Shown: positions 18,272-28,332, numbered from the stretch's first letter. The stretch: DNA of 64,000 bases from an uncultured Saprospiraceae bacterium (GCA_938001865.1 CALLAW010000040.1:1-64000); one strand, 5' to 3'. The notes: a model not told the origin generated them from the letters alone. Program-made: numbers and translations.

Positions 18272-18850
18272 CTATGCTTGATCTCCCCATCGATAAGTAT
18301 CTATCTCTATGCCCAAGTGATCAATGATACGATCGACAACTGTCATGGCTGCATCATTGAGAGTCTGAGGTTGAGAGTAGAAGGAAGGGATGGCTGGTAT
18401 GATTGTCCCTCCAGCCTCAGCAATTGTTGTCAAGTTGCGGAGATGGATCAGTGAGAGTGGGGTCTCTCGAGGTACTATGATAAGCGTACGCCTCTCTTTG
18501 AGTATTACATCTGCAGCTCTAGTCATGAGATCATTACTGGTACCTGTAGCGATGCGACTTACGATCCCCATGCTTGCGGGACATACTACCATCGCAGTAT
18601 AGCGAGCTGACCCTGAAGCAAACGGAGCAAAGAAGTCTGATTTGTCATAGAATGTAAAGTCAGGATACCTCTCTTTGATTTCGGTATTGCCGCATTCTAG
18701 TTTCCAATTCAGAACAGCATTTTCACTCATGACAATACCCACAGTTGGATTACTTGGATGTTGGCTGAGGGTGTCTAGCAGTAATTTAGCATAGATACTT
18801 CCACTCGACCCACCGATTCCGATTACAATTTTTTTATGCGGTTGCTTCAT
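18272..18850 (-). CDS. ubiX: Flavin prenyltransferase UbiX
   Basis: 192 residues, the normal size. The FMN-binding start is IVIGIGGSSGSIYAKLLLD. CPASMGIVSRIATGTSNDLMTRAADVILKERR and LIIVPRETPLSLIHLRN are classic UbiX/Pad1 segments. UbiX joins a dimethylallyl group to FMN, making prenyl-FMN for UbiD-type decarboxylases. Because mqnD is elsewhere in this window, the client decarboxylase may belong to futalosine-route menaquinone synthesis (inference). Only 3 nt separate it from the end of folC, so the two are co-transcribed. Confidence 0.93.
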   Translation of the reverse strand: MKQPHKKIVIGIGGSSGSIYAKLLLDTLSQHPSNPTVGIVMSENAVLNWKLECGNTEIKERYPDFTFYDKSDFFAPFASGSARYTAMVVCPASMGIVSRIATGTSNDLMTRAADVILKERRTLIIVPRETPLSLIHLRNLTTIAEAGGTIIPAIPSFYSQPQTLNDAAMTVVDRIIDHLGIEIDTYRWGDQA

Positions 18851-18853
18851 AAG

Positions 18854-20116
18854 TTATACGACTTCTGCAACAGTGAAGATGCTCCCCGTTACGAGTATTA
18901 AATCATTCTGACTGGCAGAAAGTTTTGCAGATGCAAGAGCTTTTCTCAATGATGAATAAGTTTTTCCATTTAGTTGATACTTGGAAGCTACTTCTTTGAG
19001 TTGATCTGCGGGCATTCCTCGAGGGATATCAGCTTTGCTGAAGTAGTACTTCGCTTCAGTCGGGAGTAATGAGAGTACTTGATCAAGCGGCTTATCTCCA
19101 ACCATTCCGAGTATGATATGGAGTCTATTGTATTGTATAGATTTGAGGTGTTGGACGATCTGAGTGACCCCTTGGACATTATGTGCTGCATCTGCATAGA
19201 TGAGAGGTGAGTCAGAGAGGCGTTGCCAACGTCCCATATACTGAGTGTTACTATATAGATTTTTTATCCCATTGATAATATTCGTCGATGTTATACTGAT
19301 GTGATCATTACGATGGAGATAAGTCAGACTGGCAAGACTTGTCGTAAGATTGTGTTGGAGATATTTTACCTGGAGTAGATCATTGAGCAGTGACTGCTCA
19401 TCTGATGAGATAAGTGTATTGTGATCTGAGAGGTATGTTGATGCCCAATTTATTTCAGCATCAAGAGATTGAGCTTTGAGTGTGAATACCTGTTGGACTT
19501 CTTCTTGATATTCTCCGATGATGACAGGGACTTTTTCTTTGATGATTCCTGCTTTTTCGTTAGCGATCTCAGGGAGTGTCTCACCGAGTGTGGCTTGATG
19601 ATCATAACCGATATTGGTGATGATAGATAAGAGGGGAGTGATGATATTAGTACTGTCTAGTCGACCACCCAATCCAGTCTCAATGATACAGATCTGTGCC
19701 TGCTTGTCAGCAAAATACTGAAAGGCCATGGCTACTCCTATTTCAAAAAATGAAGGGTTGATAGCTTGAATCGTAGCATTGTGTCTCAGTGAGTTGATAA
19801 ACTTGATGACATAAGACTTTGGGATCATTATGCCATTGAGCCTTATCCGTTCTCTATAGTCCTTATAATGAGGAGAAGTGAACAGACCTACAACATAGCC
19901 AGCTTCTTGGAGTACCGATGCTATGATATGTGAGACCGTACCTTTACCATTAGTGCCTGCGATATGGATACAAGTCAGATCCTTCTGGGGATTGCCGCAA
20001 GCTTGCATTAGTCGGGTGATATTGTCCAGATTATATTTTAGTGCTTTGGGGCCTACCCGCTGAAACATCGGGAGTTGCTGATAGAGGTAGTCTATGGTCG
20101 CTTGATAGGTCTTCAA
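18854..20116 (-). CDS. folC: Bifunctional folylpolyglutamate synthase / dihydrofolate synthase
   Basis: 420 residues, typical for FolC. The Mur-ligase-type ATP loop is HIAGTNGKGTVSHIIASVL (about 48-66). FTSPHYKDYRERIRLNG is the folate-binding P2-type motif, and ETGLGGRLDSTNII and TNIGYDHQATLGETLPEIANEKAGIIK are catalytic-core signatures. The C-terminal domain has DAAHNVQG. It adds Glu to dihydropteroate and extends folate polyglutamates. The gene starts 63 nt after the histidine kinase gene ends and is followed within 3 nt by ubiX. Confidence 0.95.
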   Translation of the reverse strand: MKTYQATIDYLYQQLPMFQRVGPKALKYNLDNITRLMQACGNPQKDLTCIHIAGTNGKGTVSHIIASVLQEAGYVVGLFTSPHYKDYRERIRLNGIMIPKSYVIKFINSLRHNATIQAINPSFFEIGVAMAFQYFADKQAQICIIETGLGGRLDSTNIITPLLSIITNIGYDHQATLGETLPEIANEKAGIIKEKVPVIIGEYQEEVQQVFTLKAQSLDAEINWASTYLSDHNTLISSDEQSLLNDLLQVKYLQHNLTTSLASLTYLHRNDHISITSTNIINGIKNLYSNTQYMGRWQRLSDSPLIYADAAHNVQGVTQIVQHLKSIQYNRLHIILGMVGDKPLDQVLSLLPTEAKYYFSKADIPRGMPADQLKEVASKYQLNGKTYSSLRKALASAKLSASQNDLILVTGSIFTVAEVV

Positions 20117-20179
20117 TGAGTATTACTTATTATTTTGGTTGTCTAATCTTGATGTGACAAGTCAAAGATATGAGATATT

Positions 20180-21256
20180 TTACACCTGATTACTGGCTGA
20201 TGCCTTACTCAAGGTAAATCCAAATGTGCTACCTACACCTACTGTACTTCTCACTGAGATCGTCTGATTATGTGCTTCTAAGATATGCTTCACGATACTT
20301 AGACCGAGGCCACTTCCTCCAACTTCTCGATTCCTACTCTTGTCAACTCTAAAGAAGCGATCGAAGAGATGCTTGTGATACTTCTCTTCTACACCTATCC
20401 CGTCATCCGAAATCTCTATGAGGATAGTATCATCCATATCGTACAGACCTACGCTGGTAGTTCCATTCTGTATTCCATATTTGATCGAGTTGATGATAAG
20501 ATTAGTAAGGACTTGCCCTATCGAATTATTATCACCATAGACCATTTGGTCTAAGAGTTCCTCCGTTTTGTATCTAAATTTGATTCCTTTCTCTTCTGCT
20601 TGGAGAGTCAGATCATCGATGACACTATCTATCAAGTCTTTGATGTTAAATGACTTGAATTTGAGCGGAGGACCATCAGTCTCGAGTGATGTGATATAGT
20701 CGAGGTCATTGATGATATTGTTCAGTCTTTCTGCATTGTTTGCTGCTTTTTGAAGATACTTTTGGAGTACCTTCTCATCATACATACCTCCCTCTAGTAG
20801 TGTCAAGATATATCCTTGGATGCTAAAGAGTGGAGTCTTGAGTTCATGCGATATATTGCCGAGATAGGTTTTTCTGTAATTCTCCAAGCTTTTGAATGTT
20901 TCGAGCTCTTCTGCCGTTGTCTTTGCCCAGTTGACGACTTGCTTATTGACCTCATCAAGTGAGTTAGATTTATAGAAGTCTTTGTCCGATAAGTTAGGAT
21001 TGCCGCCAAGCTTAGAGGAGTTGATGACCTTGTAGATGACCTTGATCCTCTTGTAAATATATCTCTCCAAGAAAAAGTACAAGATAATGTAGGCGAGCAC
21101 AAATGTCAATAGCGCAATCACTAGATAGGTAGCCACTGAGATATCTACTGATTGGGAATAGTATGAGATGACTCCAAGTATTGCGATATTTACAGCTGTC
21201 AGTACTACAGAGATACTGAATGCAACTTCTCTAATTCCGTATTGTGATGATGCCAT
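20180..21256 (-). CDS. Membrane sensor histidine kinase (PhoR-like)
   Basis: 358 residues. Two adjacent membrane helices (about 14-36 and 41-63) with almost nothing between them mean there is no periplasmic sensor domain; the signal may be in the membrane or from partners. A short linker leads to the HisKA H-box GNISHELKTPLFSIQGYI (His near 136) and a full HATPase: NLIINSIKYG (N box), EISDDGIGVEEKYHKHLFDRFFRVD (G1/F boxes), GGSGLGLSIVKHIL (G2). The start codon overlaps the regulator's stop by 1 nt (TAATG), so translation is coupled. Orphan signal; PhoR-like by architecture only. Confidence 0.9.
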   Translation of the reverse strand: MASSQYGIREVAFSISVVLTAVNIAILGVISYYSQSVDISVATYLVIALLTFVLAYIILYFFLERYIYKRIKVIYKVINSSKLGGNPNLSDKDFYKSNSLDEVNKQVVNWAKTTAEELETFKSLENYRKTYLGNISHELKTPLFSIQGYILTLLEGGMYDEKVLQKYLQKAANNAERLNNIINDLDYITSLETDGPPLKFKSFNIKDLIDSVIDDLTLQAEEKGIKFRYKTEELLDQMVYGDNNSIGQVLTNLIINSIKYGIQNGTTSVGLYDMDDTILIEISDDGIGVEEKYHKHLFDRFFRVDKSRNREVGGSGLGLSIVKHILEAHNQTISVRSTVGVGSTFGFTLSKASASNQV

Positions 21257-21948
21257 TAGTCATTGCTAAATTTGTAACCAACACCTTTGAGAGTATAGAT
21301 ATACTTACTTCCGATTTTTTCCCTAAGTTTTCTAATGTGTACATCTATTGTACGATCTCCAACCATGACATCAGTACCCCAGACTTTATTGAGTATTTCT
21401 TGTCGTTTGAATACTCTACCTGTATCTGATACCAGTAGAGCTAAGAGGTCAAACTCTTTTTTCGGTAGGTTGATCTCTTTGTCATCTATTGTGATCGAGT
21501 ACTTGCTCATATTCACTTTAAATGTATCAAACACGATATCTTCTTTTTCGTCTGTAGCAACATTTTTAGGATGTCTTCTGAGTATAGATCTTATCTTACT
21601 CTTAAATACATTGGGCTTGATCGGCTTAGTGATATAATCATCACCACCAGCGTCAAGGGCTGCTACTTGGGTAAATGATTCAACCCGAGCTGTCAAGAAT
21701 GTGATGAGTATATCTTGCCCATTATTGGCAGCTCTGATGGTCTGGCAGACTTCGATTCCATCCATCCCTGGCATCATGATATCTAGTACGATCAGATCTG
21801 GCTTAAACTCTGGATACCTCTCGAGAGCTATTGGTCCACTCAAGCAAGTCTCTACGTGGTATCCTTCACTTTTGAGATTGTAGCTCAGTAACTCTAAGAT
21901 GTCTTCTTCATCATCTACGATAAGTATCCGGTAGTCTTTGTTTTCCAT
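21256..21948 (-). CDS. OmpR/PhoB-type response regulator
   Basis: 230 residues from the Met at 21948 (MENKDYRILIVDDEED). An upstream Met at 22029 would add 27 residues with no domain, so I prefer the shorter form. Receiver domain: acidic pair in VDDEED, phospho-acceptor Asp in LIVLDIMMPGMDG (about 53), switch Thr/Ser in ITFLTAR, and Lys in YITKPIKP. The C-terminal winged helix (LPKKEFDLLALLV, then VGDRTIDVHIRKLREKIG, LKGVGYKF) is DNA-binding. It pairs with the coupled histidine kinase. Targets are unknown; downstream folC and ubiX may ride on the same transcript. Confidence 0.92.
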   Translation of the reverse strand: MENKDYRILIVDDEEDILELLSYNLKSEGYHVETCLSGPIALERYPEFKPDLIVLDIMMPGMDGIEVCQTIRAANNGQDILITFLTARVESFTQVAALDAGGDDYITKPIKPNVFKSKIRSILRRHPKNVATDEKEDIVFDTFKVNMSKYSITIDDKEINLPKKEFDLLALLVSDTGRVFKRQEILNKVWGTDVMVGDRTIDVHIRKLREKIGSKYIYTLKGVGYKFSND

Positions 21949-22105
21949 CGTGCTGGTTGTTGAGTCTTCTATTTGTAGCCTTTCTCCGATTACGTGTATT
22001 AGATTAGCTTCGGAGAGAGTTTGATCCAATCGTCACGCTGTCTAATGTCCGTATCAGAGTGGTATATATGTCCTAATACACTCAAGGTTTTTTTATAGTT
22101 CGAGA

Positions 22106-25100
22106 TTATTCTGTTTTTATTATTTTTTGGCTATCGATGAGTCTTCCATCCTCAAAGATACTTGACAGATAGATGCCAGCGCTTAACGAAGCAAGATCAA
22201 TGTTCGTACTGACTGGGTCGATGAGTTGATTGATCAGTGTCCGACCAGTGAAGTCAGTGATGATAAGCCTGCTATTTTTGGCTTGACCAGAGATCTGTAT
22301 CCAGTCTTGAGTCGGATTGGGGTAGATATGAATCTCTCGATCATGACTGATATCTTCTACGTCTGAGATAGCCTCTTCCAGCAGTCGGAAGTTATCAAAG
22401 AGCATATAGTCAGAATCTTCGAGATCAGGAAGAGTGAAACTTGCCGAGCCAGACAGAGCAAATGCTGTAACGGTAAGGATGTCATTGAAGCCGACAGGTA
22501 GAGAGATTTTGTGAGTCTCCCAGACATCGTCGCTACTCGTACGGATTAAGTATGGTTCCATTCCAGGGATATCTATGGAGACCATATGATGATATGGGAC
22601 ATCTTGATTCTGTTCCACAAGACGAGTCTTTGACAGCATTTCGAATCGAAACTCTGGCTCTTCCATGCCTATTGTATTGGTGCAGAATTGGATGTTTTTC
22701 TTCTGATAATTGCTATCATAGAAGTCTTGAAGGTCAGGACAGTTAATGAAGCTACTTGCACCCGATCTACCTGCGATCGCAAGTACTGTATTGTTTTGGT
22801 ATGTAAGTACTGAGTCTGTTGTGGCAAATGTAGATCCTGTAATGTAGAATTGTGGGATAGCACTCTCTTCTAAGTCATCTAGATAGCCGTCGGTGATCGT
22901 AGATGGACTGATGATATCGGGAGTCAGTATCCTATCATTAGTGTCATCTATGTCATTCTCATATGTGAGAGATACTGCATTCACCTCTAACAGGTCGATC
23001 TGATCTTCATTGACGAAAATGGTAGATATCCTAGACCGTCCAGGCGCTAGGTCAAATGGGACATTAATCTCGATTTGTACTGTTTCGAATGGTGTTTCGA
23101 GGTTTATTCCGATGGATTCGTTTTGTGGTATTACCTCACAGCCATTGTTCAAGATATTAACTCTGAGACCTTCGACACTCTCGATATCGCATTCATCATC
23201 TAGTCGCCAGAGGACTTCTCTGAGTAAGAGATCACTACCGGATCTATCGTACATGATAGCGGAGATCCCCTCTCTATTGTTGAGATTGTTTCCCTCTATA
23301 TGACCATATTCCAAATCTATATTGATTCCGACCCCAGACTCCATTGGGAAGTCCAATGGAATATCTAAGAGTAGAGAGTCACCTGGAGCAAACTCTAAAG
23401 GCAATAAGACATCTAAGGTGTTGAGGATGCCGCCAGATGTGAGTATGATTTCGACATTAGACTTGTCATAATTCAGTCTACCTACATTACGTACTATTAG
23501 AGTTGTCGTCTGCTCTTCGCCTGGGCAGAGATAGATTACATCTTCTGTCACTTCGAGACTGAGGTCATAGTCATCTATGGTAGGGTAGAGTCCTACTGCT
23601 AACCATGCTTCGACTATAGCAAGATACTCGGCACTCGTTTCACCCCAATAGTCTTTGGCTACCTCAAGGGAACTATACATGGCTTCGATATATGTACTAT
23701 TCTCCGTCAGATAGCCTATCTGCATCCCATAGACGACGTCTAGAGTCTTTTCAAACCCCAACTCTGGGATATTGAAGGAGTAATCTACTTCATTGATTCC
23801 AGTCTGACCCTCCACCAGTGTATAGAACCAATAATTCAAAAGTCCACTATTGCTATGAACCCCACCATTATCTCCAGCACTGTAAAACCAAAAATCTCCA
23901 TCATAGAATTTTGGATCATTTCTTTCATTTGGGTCACTCATAGATCTGAAGATCCCAGCATTCTCATTGATCCTAAATCTATTGCCGATAAACCAATCAA
24001 AATTGTCAAAGTCAAATGCAAACTCCAATGACTTCCCTATAATGTCACTAATTGCTTCATTGAGAGCTCCTGATTGGTTGCGGTAGATAAGACCAGAGCT
24101 GAACTCCGTAAAACCATGTGCAAACTCATGACCTACTACGTCTAAGGTAGTGAGTGGATCATAATTAGCACAATCACCATTACCATAGTGAGTAGCTATT
24201 CCATTCCAATAAGCATTGACAAAAAACTTCCCTGCAATATTGTTGATACAGATAAGCTCACCACCGATACCATCTACTCCTTCCCATCCAAACATCTCAT
24301 CCATCCAGTCATAGTATCTACTTGCACAGTAGTGGGCATCTGTACTTACCTCAGTCTGCCAATTACCATCCCATTCCCATTCTGTTGAGTCGTTTTCAAA
24401 TTCTCCATATCCGTAGTCATAGTCATTGTCTCTCTCTTGCCCATTGATGGTGACTATACCAGCCCCCCTTGTCGTATCTCGCAGAATATACTTCCCCTGA
24501 GCTGTCTGCTGAGTGATGATTGACTGTTCACCATAGTACTTTGTCTGAGCATTAGCTGGGGTAGATTGGTGCAATATTTTATTTTCTACATAGATCAGAT
24601 GTGCTGTCTGAGCATCGATGTAGAGTATCTCTCGGATTGGTACTTGTAGGTTGTCATTGTTCACTTCTATTGCAAGAGCTGTCCGATAACCTCCACCTTG
24701 ATCAGGATAGGCTCTACTCATGATGACAGTATCTGAGGGAGTGAGTCTCACTGCTTCGGTATAGCGATCATTTGCGATAGATTTGATTTGATCATCTGTA
24801 ACATTTACCTGAGTGGTCGCTGCCAAATGTGGAACAATTACACCAGTGCCTTTCTTGAGTAGGCCACTCTTGCTATGTAAGGTATACACTGCGCCTTTGA
24901 CTAGGTGGTCATTGTGGTATTGTTGATACTTAGATCTTGTCCACCCATAATTGTCAACAAATGATCTGAGGGGTTGCATCTCATCTGCGTCAGTCAGACC
25001 GAGCTCCGAACTATACTGAGCAAAAAAGAGAGCCTCAGTGGTCACTCTAGAATCAACGCCGATGCTTTGACTAGTAAGTATATTGCCCAAAGTGAGATGA

Positions 25101-25138
25101 AGAATTACCATGGACAGGAATATGTACCTATACTGCAT
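22106..25138 (-). CDS. M4 (thermolysin-type) metallopeptidase, T9SS-secreted
   Basis: 1010 residues from the Met at 25138, which starts a good signal peptide (MQYRYIFLSMVILHLTLG); a Met at 25183 only adds a hydrophobic stretch. Propeptide (FTP/PepSY-like) to about 190, then the catalytic domain: zinc site HEFAH (337-341) with third ligand Glu361 in GALNEAISD, and the downstream GGVHSNSGLLNYWFY with the His expected for M4. After about 520 come CARDB/Ig-like domains (LSLEVTEDVIYLCPGEEQ) and a jelly-roll-like segment. It ends with a type A T9SS domain (IHIYPNPTQDWIQISG). An extracellular protease of general protein breakdown. sucC lies upstream behind a terminator. Confidence 0.9.
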   Translation of the reverse strand: MQYRYIFLSMVILHLTLGNILTSQSIGVDSRVTTEALFFAQYSSELGLTDADEMQPLRSFVDNYGWTRSKYQQYHNDHLVKGAVYTLHSKSGLLKKGTGVIVPHLAATTQVNVTDDQIKSIANDRYTEAVRLTPSDTVIMSRAYPDQGGGYRTALAIEVNNDNLQVPIREILYIDAQTAHLIYVENKILHQSTPANAQTKYYGEQSIITQQTAQGKYILRDTTRGAGIVTINGQERDNDYDYGYGEFENDSTEWEWDGNWQTEVSTDAHYCASRYYDWMDEMFGWEGVDGIGGELICINNIAGKFFVNAYWNGIATHYGNGDCANYDPLTTLDVVGHEFAHGFTEFSSGLIYRNQSGALNEAISDIIGKSLEFAFDFDNFDWFIGNRFRINENAGIFRSMSDPNERNDPKFYDGDFWFYSAGDNGGVHSNSGLLNYWFYTLVEGQTGINEVDYSFNIPELGFEKTLDVVYGMQIGYLTENSTYIEAMYSSLEVAKDYWGETSAEYLAIVEAWLAVGLYPTIDDYDLSLEVTEDVIYLCPGEEQTTTLIVRNVGRLNYDKSNVEIILTSGGILNTLDVLLPLEFAPGDSLLLDIPLDFPMESGVGINIDLEYGHIEGNNLNNREGISAIMYDRSGSDLLLREVLWRLDDECDIESVEGLRVNILNNGCEVIPQNESIGINLETPFETVQIEINVPFDLAPGRSRISTIFVNEDQIDLLEVNAVSLTYENDIDDTNDRILTPDIISPSTITDGYLDDLEESAIPQFYITGSTFATTDSVLTYQNNTVLAIAGRSGASSFINCPDLQDFYDSNYQKKNIQFCTNTIGMEEPEFRFEMLSKTRLVEQNQDVPYHHMVSIDIPGMEPYLIRTSSDDVWETHKISLPVGFNDILTVTAFALSGSASFTLPDLEDSDYMLFDNFRLLEEAISDVEDISHDREIHIYPNPTQDWIQISGQAKNSRLIITDFTGRTLINQLIDPVSTNIDLASLSAGIYLSSIFEDGRLIDSQKIIKTE

Positions 25139-25216
25139 ATCAAGTAAGTTTAAACTGTGGATAAGTATCAGTAAGGTAATCAATTCCCCTCAGATTACAT
25201 ATAACTAGCCCAAATA

Positions 25217-25256
25217 AAAATAGCGACTCTATCTTAGAAGACAAAGTCGCTATTTT
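25217..25256 (-). terminator. Intrinsic terminator after sucC
   Basis: AAAATAGCGACT (25217-25228) pairs fully with AGTCGCTATTTT (25245-25256) around a 16-nt loop. On the minus strand the stem is followed by a T-rich run. It lies 26 nt past the sucC stop and insulates the M4 peptidase gene. Confidence 0.85.
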
Positions 25257-25281
25257 ATTATGTTGGTGTTATCTCAGAGTT

Positions 25282-26484
25282 TTATGCAAGCACTTTCTCT
25301 ACTATAGCAGCTGCTTCTTTGAGTAAGATCGCAGAGTGTACTTCTAGTCCACTTTCGTCTATGATAGTTTTAGCGATATCTGCATTTGTTCCTTGTAGTC
25401 TTACGATAATAGGGACATTGATATTTCCGATGTTTTTGTATGCATCTACGACACCTTGTGCTACTCTATCGCATCTTACGATCCCTCCGAAGATATTGAT
25501 CAAGATTGCTTTTACTTCTGGATCTTTCAAGATGATTCTAAATGCTTGCTCGACTCTTGCAGCATTCGCTGTACCACCGACATCTAGGAAGTTTGCTGGC
25601 GACCCTCCAGAGAGTTTGATGATATCCATCGTTGCCATAGCTAATCCTGCACCGTTGACCATACACCCGACATTACCATCTAGGTTGACATAGTTGAGAG
25701 AGTGCTTTTTAGCTTCTACTTCTGTCGGATCTTCTTCGTCTTCATCTCTTTGCTCGGCGAGTTCAGGATGTCTGAAGAGTGCATTCTCATCTAGACTGAC
25801 CTTGCAATCTACAGCTATGATCCTGTCATCTCCAGTCTTCAGACATGGATTGATCTCAAACATACTTGCATCTGATCCTAGGAAAGCTGCATAGAGATTG
25901 GCAATGAACTTAGTCATACCTTTGAATGCCGTCCCCGATAGACCTAGGTTGAAGGCTATTTTTCTTGTTTGGAAGCCAAGCAACCCTTGGTTTGGATCTA
26001 TGTATTCTTTGAGTACAAGATCTGGTGTTTTTTCTGCGACTTCTTCGATATCCATTCCACCTTCAGTGGAGTAGATGATGACATTTTGTTTCTTCTCTCT
26101 ATCCATGAGGATTGAGATATAGTATTCTTTACATGCATCGAAGTCAGGAGCATATACATCCTCAGCAATGAGGATTTTTCTGACTAACTTACCTGGTCCG
26201 TCTAGTCCACCAGCGGTCTGTGGTGTCTTGAGCATCATCCCCAAGATGTCATTAGAGACTTGAGTGAATTCTTCTTTGTTTTTTGCTAATTTCACTCCGC
26301 CTCCTTTGCCTCGTCCTCCAGCGTGGATCTGAGCTTTTACGACGACATATTCAGTGCCAGTATCTGCTCTGAGCTTATCATAACCACTGCTTGCTTCTTC
26401 AGCATTATTCGCTACTTCTCCTCGTTGTATGGTTACTCCATATTTTGCTAGGAGCTGTTTTCCTTGATACTCGTGTAAATTCAT
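25282..26484 (-). CDS. sucC: Succinyl-CoA synthetase subunit beta (ADP-forming)
   Basis: 400 residues, against 388 in E. coli. It begins MNLHEYQGKQLLAKYGV and has an ATP-grasp domain with QIHAGGRGKGGGVKLAKN, and CoA-ligase signatures GCMVNGAGLAMATMDIIKL, GGSPANFLDVGGTANAARV and ILINIFGGIVRCDRVAQGV. An acidic insert near 240-255 (EQRDEDEEDPTEVEAKKH) is where many family members have EERD. The TCA-cycle enzyme makes succinate plus ATP from succinyl-CoA with the alpha subunit SucD, which is not in the window; separate sucC and sucD loci are common in Bacteroidota. Confidence 0.96.
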   Translation of the reverse strand: MNLHEYQGKQLLAKYGVTIQRGEVANNAEEASSGYDKLRADTGTEYVVVKAQIHAGGRGKGGGVKLAKNKEEFTQVSNDILGMMLKTPQTAGGLDGPGKLVRKILIAEDVYAPDFDACKEYYISILMDREKKQNVIIYSTEGGMDIEEVAEKTPDLVLKEYIDPNQGLLGFQTRKIAFNLGLSGTAFKGMTKFIANLYAAFLGSDASMFEINPCLKTGDDRIIAVDCKVSLDENALFRHPELAEQRDEDEEDPTEVEAKKHSLNYVNLDGNVGCMVNGAGLAMATMDIIKLSGGSPANFLDVGGTANAARVEQAFRIILKDPEVKAILINIFGGIVRCDRVAQGVVDAYKNIGNINVPIIVRLQGTNADIAKTIIDESGLEVHSAILLKEAAAIVEKVLA

Positions 26485-26547
26485 ATGGTTTGTTTGTACT
26501 TGATAATGAGATTATGATTTATAATATCTGATGCAAATGTAATAAAG

Positions 26548-28065
26548 TTATTGCTTAACCACTCTTTGAGTTAACAATCCATTTTCACTTTGGAGCTGCA
26601 CGAGATAGATTCCTGGTGTATTTGGTAATTGTAATTGCAATGCATTTGCTCCAGCATGTAATGTTTGGAATTGAGACTCGATGAGCTTACCTGTTACAGT
26701 TTTGAGTGTGATATTTAACGATTGTAAGTTGTCAGATGAGATTGCAAGAGTAATATCTGTAGACCCTGCCACAGGATTAGGGTAGATGTCAAATGAAGAG
26801 ATGCCTGCTATCTCCTCTACAGATGTGACCGCACTTCCAGTATCAAAGATGACTTTTGAAGATTTGTAACAAGCTGATGTTTCATTAAATGGATGTACAA
26901 ACCATGCATATTTTTTGTTTGCTTCGAGATCAGTCACCCAGAGATTTGGACTGTCTGTGATATACTCAATCTTAGTCCCGATAAATACATCTTGGATTTC
27001 TACGAGGTATCGATCGGCATGCTCTATTGCTTCCCATTCAAAGTATACTGAGTTATATGCATCCACAAAATCCCCAGTTGCTGGGAAGAGTTGAGTTGGT
27101 GCTGATGTGATTTCGTTGGTATTAGGTATGTATGTGCTTCTGATCTGTGACCTTGATGGAGAGTTGAAGTCAGCATGCATTACTTCAGCTTGTTGCTCTG
27201 TGAATGCGTACTCACCACAATCTGGGAAATAGTCCATCATATTGTTTTCCATTGGTACTAATTGATCTCCGAATAGATCAAAAATATTAGGAGTCAGATT
27301 GCAGTTAGCGATAGATGTGCTATTGTCACTCGAGAACCCAAAAAGATACGATGCTGGCGTATCACATAATCTATCGCCAGTGAACTCACAATTTCTAGCT
27401 CTATCTACCATTTCAATTTCTCTATTTGTGCCAGGTACTACTGAGAATTGAAGAGGATTGCCATGCTCGTTTACACTATATGGTGATGGTTCCCATCCAA
27501 AGAATGGATGCATCAGACTAAAATAGTGACCCAACTCGTGACTCAATGTACTTGTACTATCTAACACCTCTAGTTGTCTCATTACTAAGAAGTCAAAATT
27601 GGGGTCATAGTATCCAAGCGTAGTCCCTACGCCACCAGCTTGATCGACATTCCCAACAATAAATACATTGACACTTTCATCATCTGCAGCATTATTCATT
27701 GCAGCTTCGGCACCATTACTCCAAGGTTGGCTAAATGCTGCGCTACTATTTAATGTTGCAAAGTCTCCATTGATGTAAGGGACGATATCAGAGAATTTAC
27801 CGTAATCTTTACCAAGCTTACACATATTGTCGAGTATAGATGTGATCGCCATGTAAGACGTCCCATCTGTCCTGCCTACTCGGTGAAACTTTATTGGGGT
27901 ATATAGCGGATCTCCAGCTCTAGTTTCGACTGTATTAGCTGCAATACTCGCTTTGTTAGCCTCTATTCGCTTGATTAATGGTCCATGGTCGGTTGTGCAT
28001 TTATGGAATTGTCCATAGAGTGTACTACTCAAGGTAAAGATGATGATGATAGATAATAATCTCAT
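26548..28065 (-). CDS. M43-type zinc metalloprotease (cytophagalysin-like), T9SS-secreted
   Basis: 505 residues with signal peptide 1-19. The catalytic motif HELGHYFSLMH (176-186) is HExxHxxxxxH; a Met-turn MMDYFPDCGEYAFT lies about 100 residues later with Cys nearby, as in pappalysins. VFIVGNVDQAGGVGTTLGYY precedes the zinc helix in the family's usual way. A fibronectin-like domain (about 330-405, SVYFEWEAIEHADRYLVEIQ) connects to the type A T9SS end (FDIYPNPVAGSTDITLAI to VVKQ). Secreted protease with unknown substrate. A 267-nt divergent gap with two inverted repeats separates it from hemH. Confidence 0.9.
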   Translation of the reverse strand: MRLLSIIIIFTLSSTLYGQFHKCTTDHGPLIKRIEANKASIAANTVETRAGDPLYTPIKFHRVGRTDGTSYMAITSILDNMCKLGKDYGKFSDIVPYINGDFATLNSSAAFSQPWSNGAEAAMNNAADDESVNVFIVGNVDQAGGVGTTLGYYDPNFDFLVMRQLEVLDSTSTLSHELGHYFSLMHPFFGWEPSPYSVNEHGNPLQFSVVPGTNREIEMVDRARNCEFTGDRLCDTPASYLFGFSSDNSTSIANCNLTPNIFDLFGDQLVPMENNMMDYFPDCGEYAFTEQQAEVMHADFNSPSRSQIRSTYIPNTNEITSAPTQLFPATGDFVDAYNSVYFEWEAIEHADRYLVEIQDVFIGTKIEYITDSPNLWVTDLEANKKYAWFVHPFNETSACYKSSKVIFDTGSAVTSVEEIAGISSFDIYPNPVAGSTDITLAISSDNLQSLNITLKTVTGKLIESQFQTLHAGANALQLQLPNTPGIYLVQLQSENGLLTQRVVKQ

Positions 28066-28152
28066 TGTGATTTTTTACTTTAATTGATAAGTGTGTATTC
28101 CTGTGATGAGAGTGAGTGAGTTAGACTCCTCTCTATCTGCTAGCAAATATAG

Positions 28153-28168
28153 GTGAATAACAATTCAC
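28153..28168. promoter_or_regulatory. Inverted repeat between M43 protease and hemH genes
   Basis: GTGAAT, AACA, ATTCAC: a perfect 6-bp inverted repeat, 16 nt overall, 85 nt upstream of the protease start and 164 nt upstream of hemH. AT-rich and operator-like; no regulator is assigned. Confidence 0.35.
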
Positions 28169-28192
28169 AGAGAGTAGTTTAAGCGACATTGT

Positions 28193-28210
28193 AGGAAGTT
28201 ATCACTTCCT
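28193..28210. promoter_or_regulatory. Second inverted repeat upstream of hemH
   Basis: AGGAAGT, TATC, ACTTCCT: perfect 7-bp arms with a 4-nt loop, 122 nt before the hemH start. No T-run follows, so an operator or RNA hairpin is more likely than a terminator. Confidence 0.35.
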
Positions 28211-28332
28211 GTTGTTCTAAAAATATTTATGATCAAATTTTAGATTTCTATTTCTTTCTTATAACCTTTGTCGTCCTTTATGGTTTACTCTTACATCTTA
28301 CAATTTATCAGAGAGTTACAGAAACAATAGGT

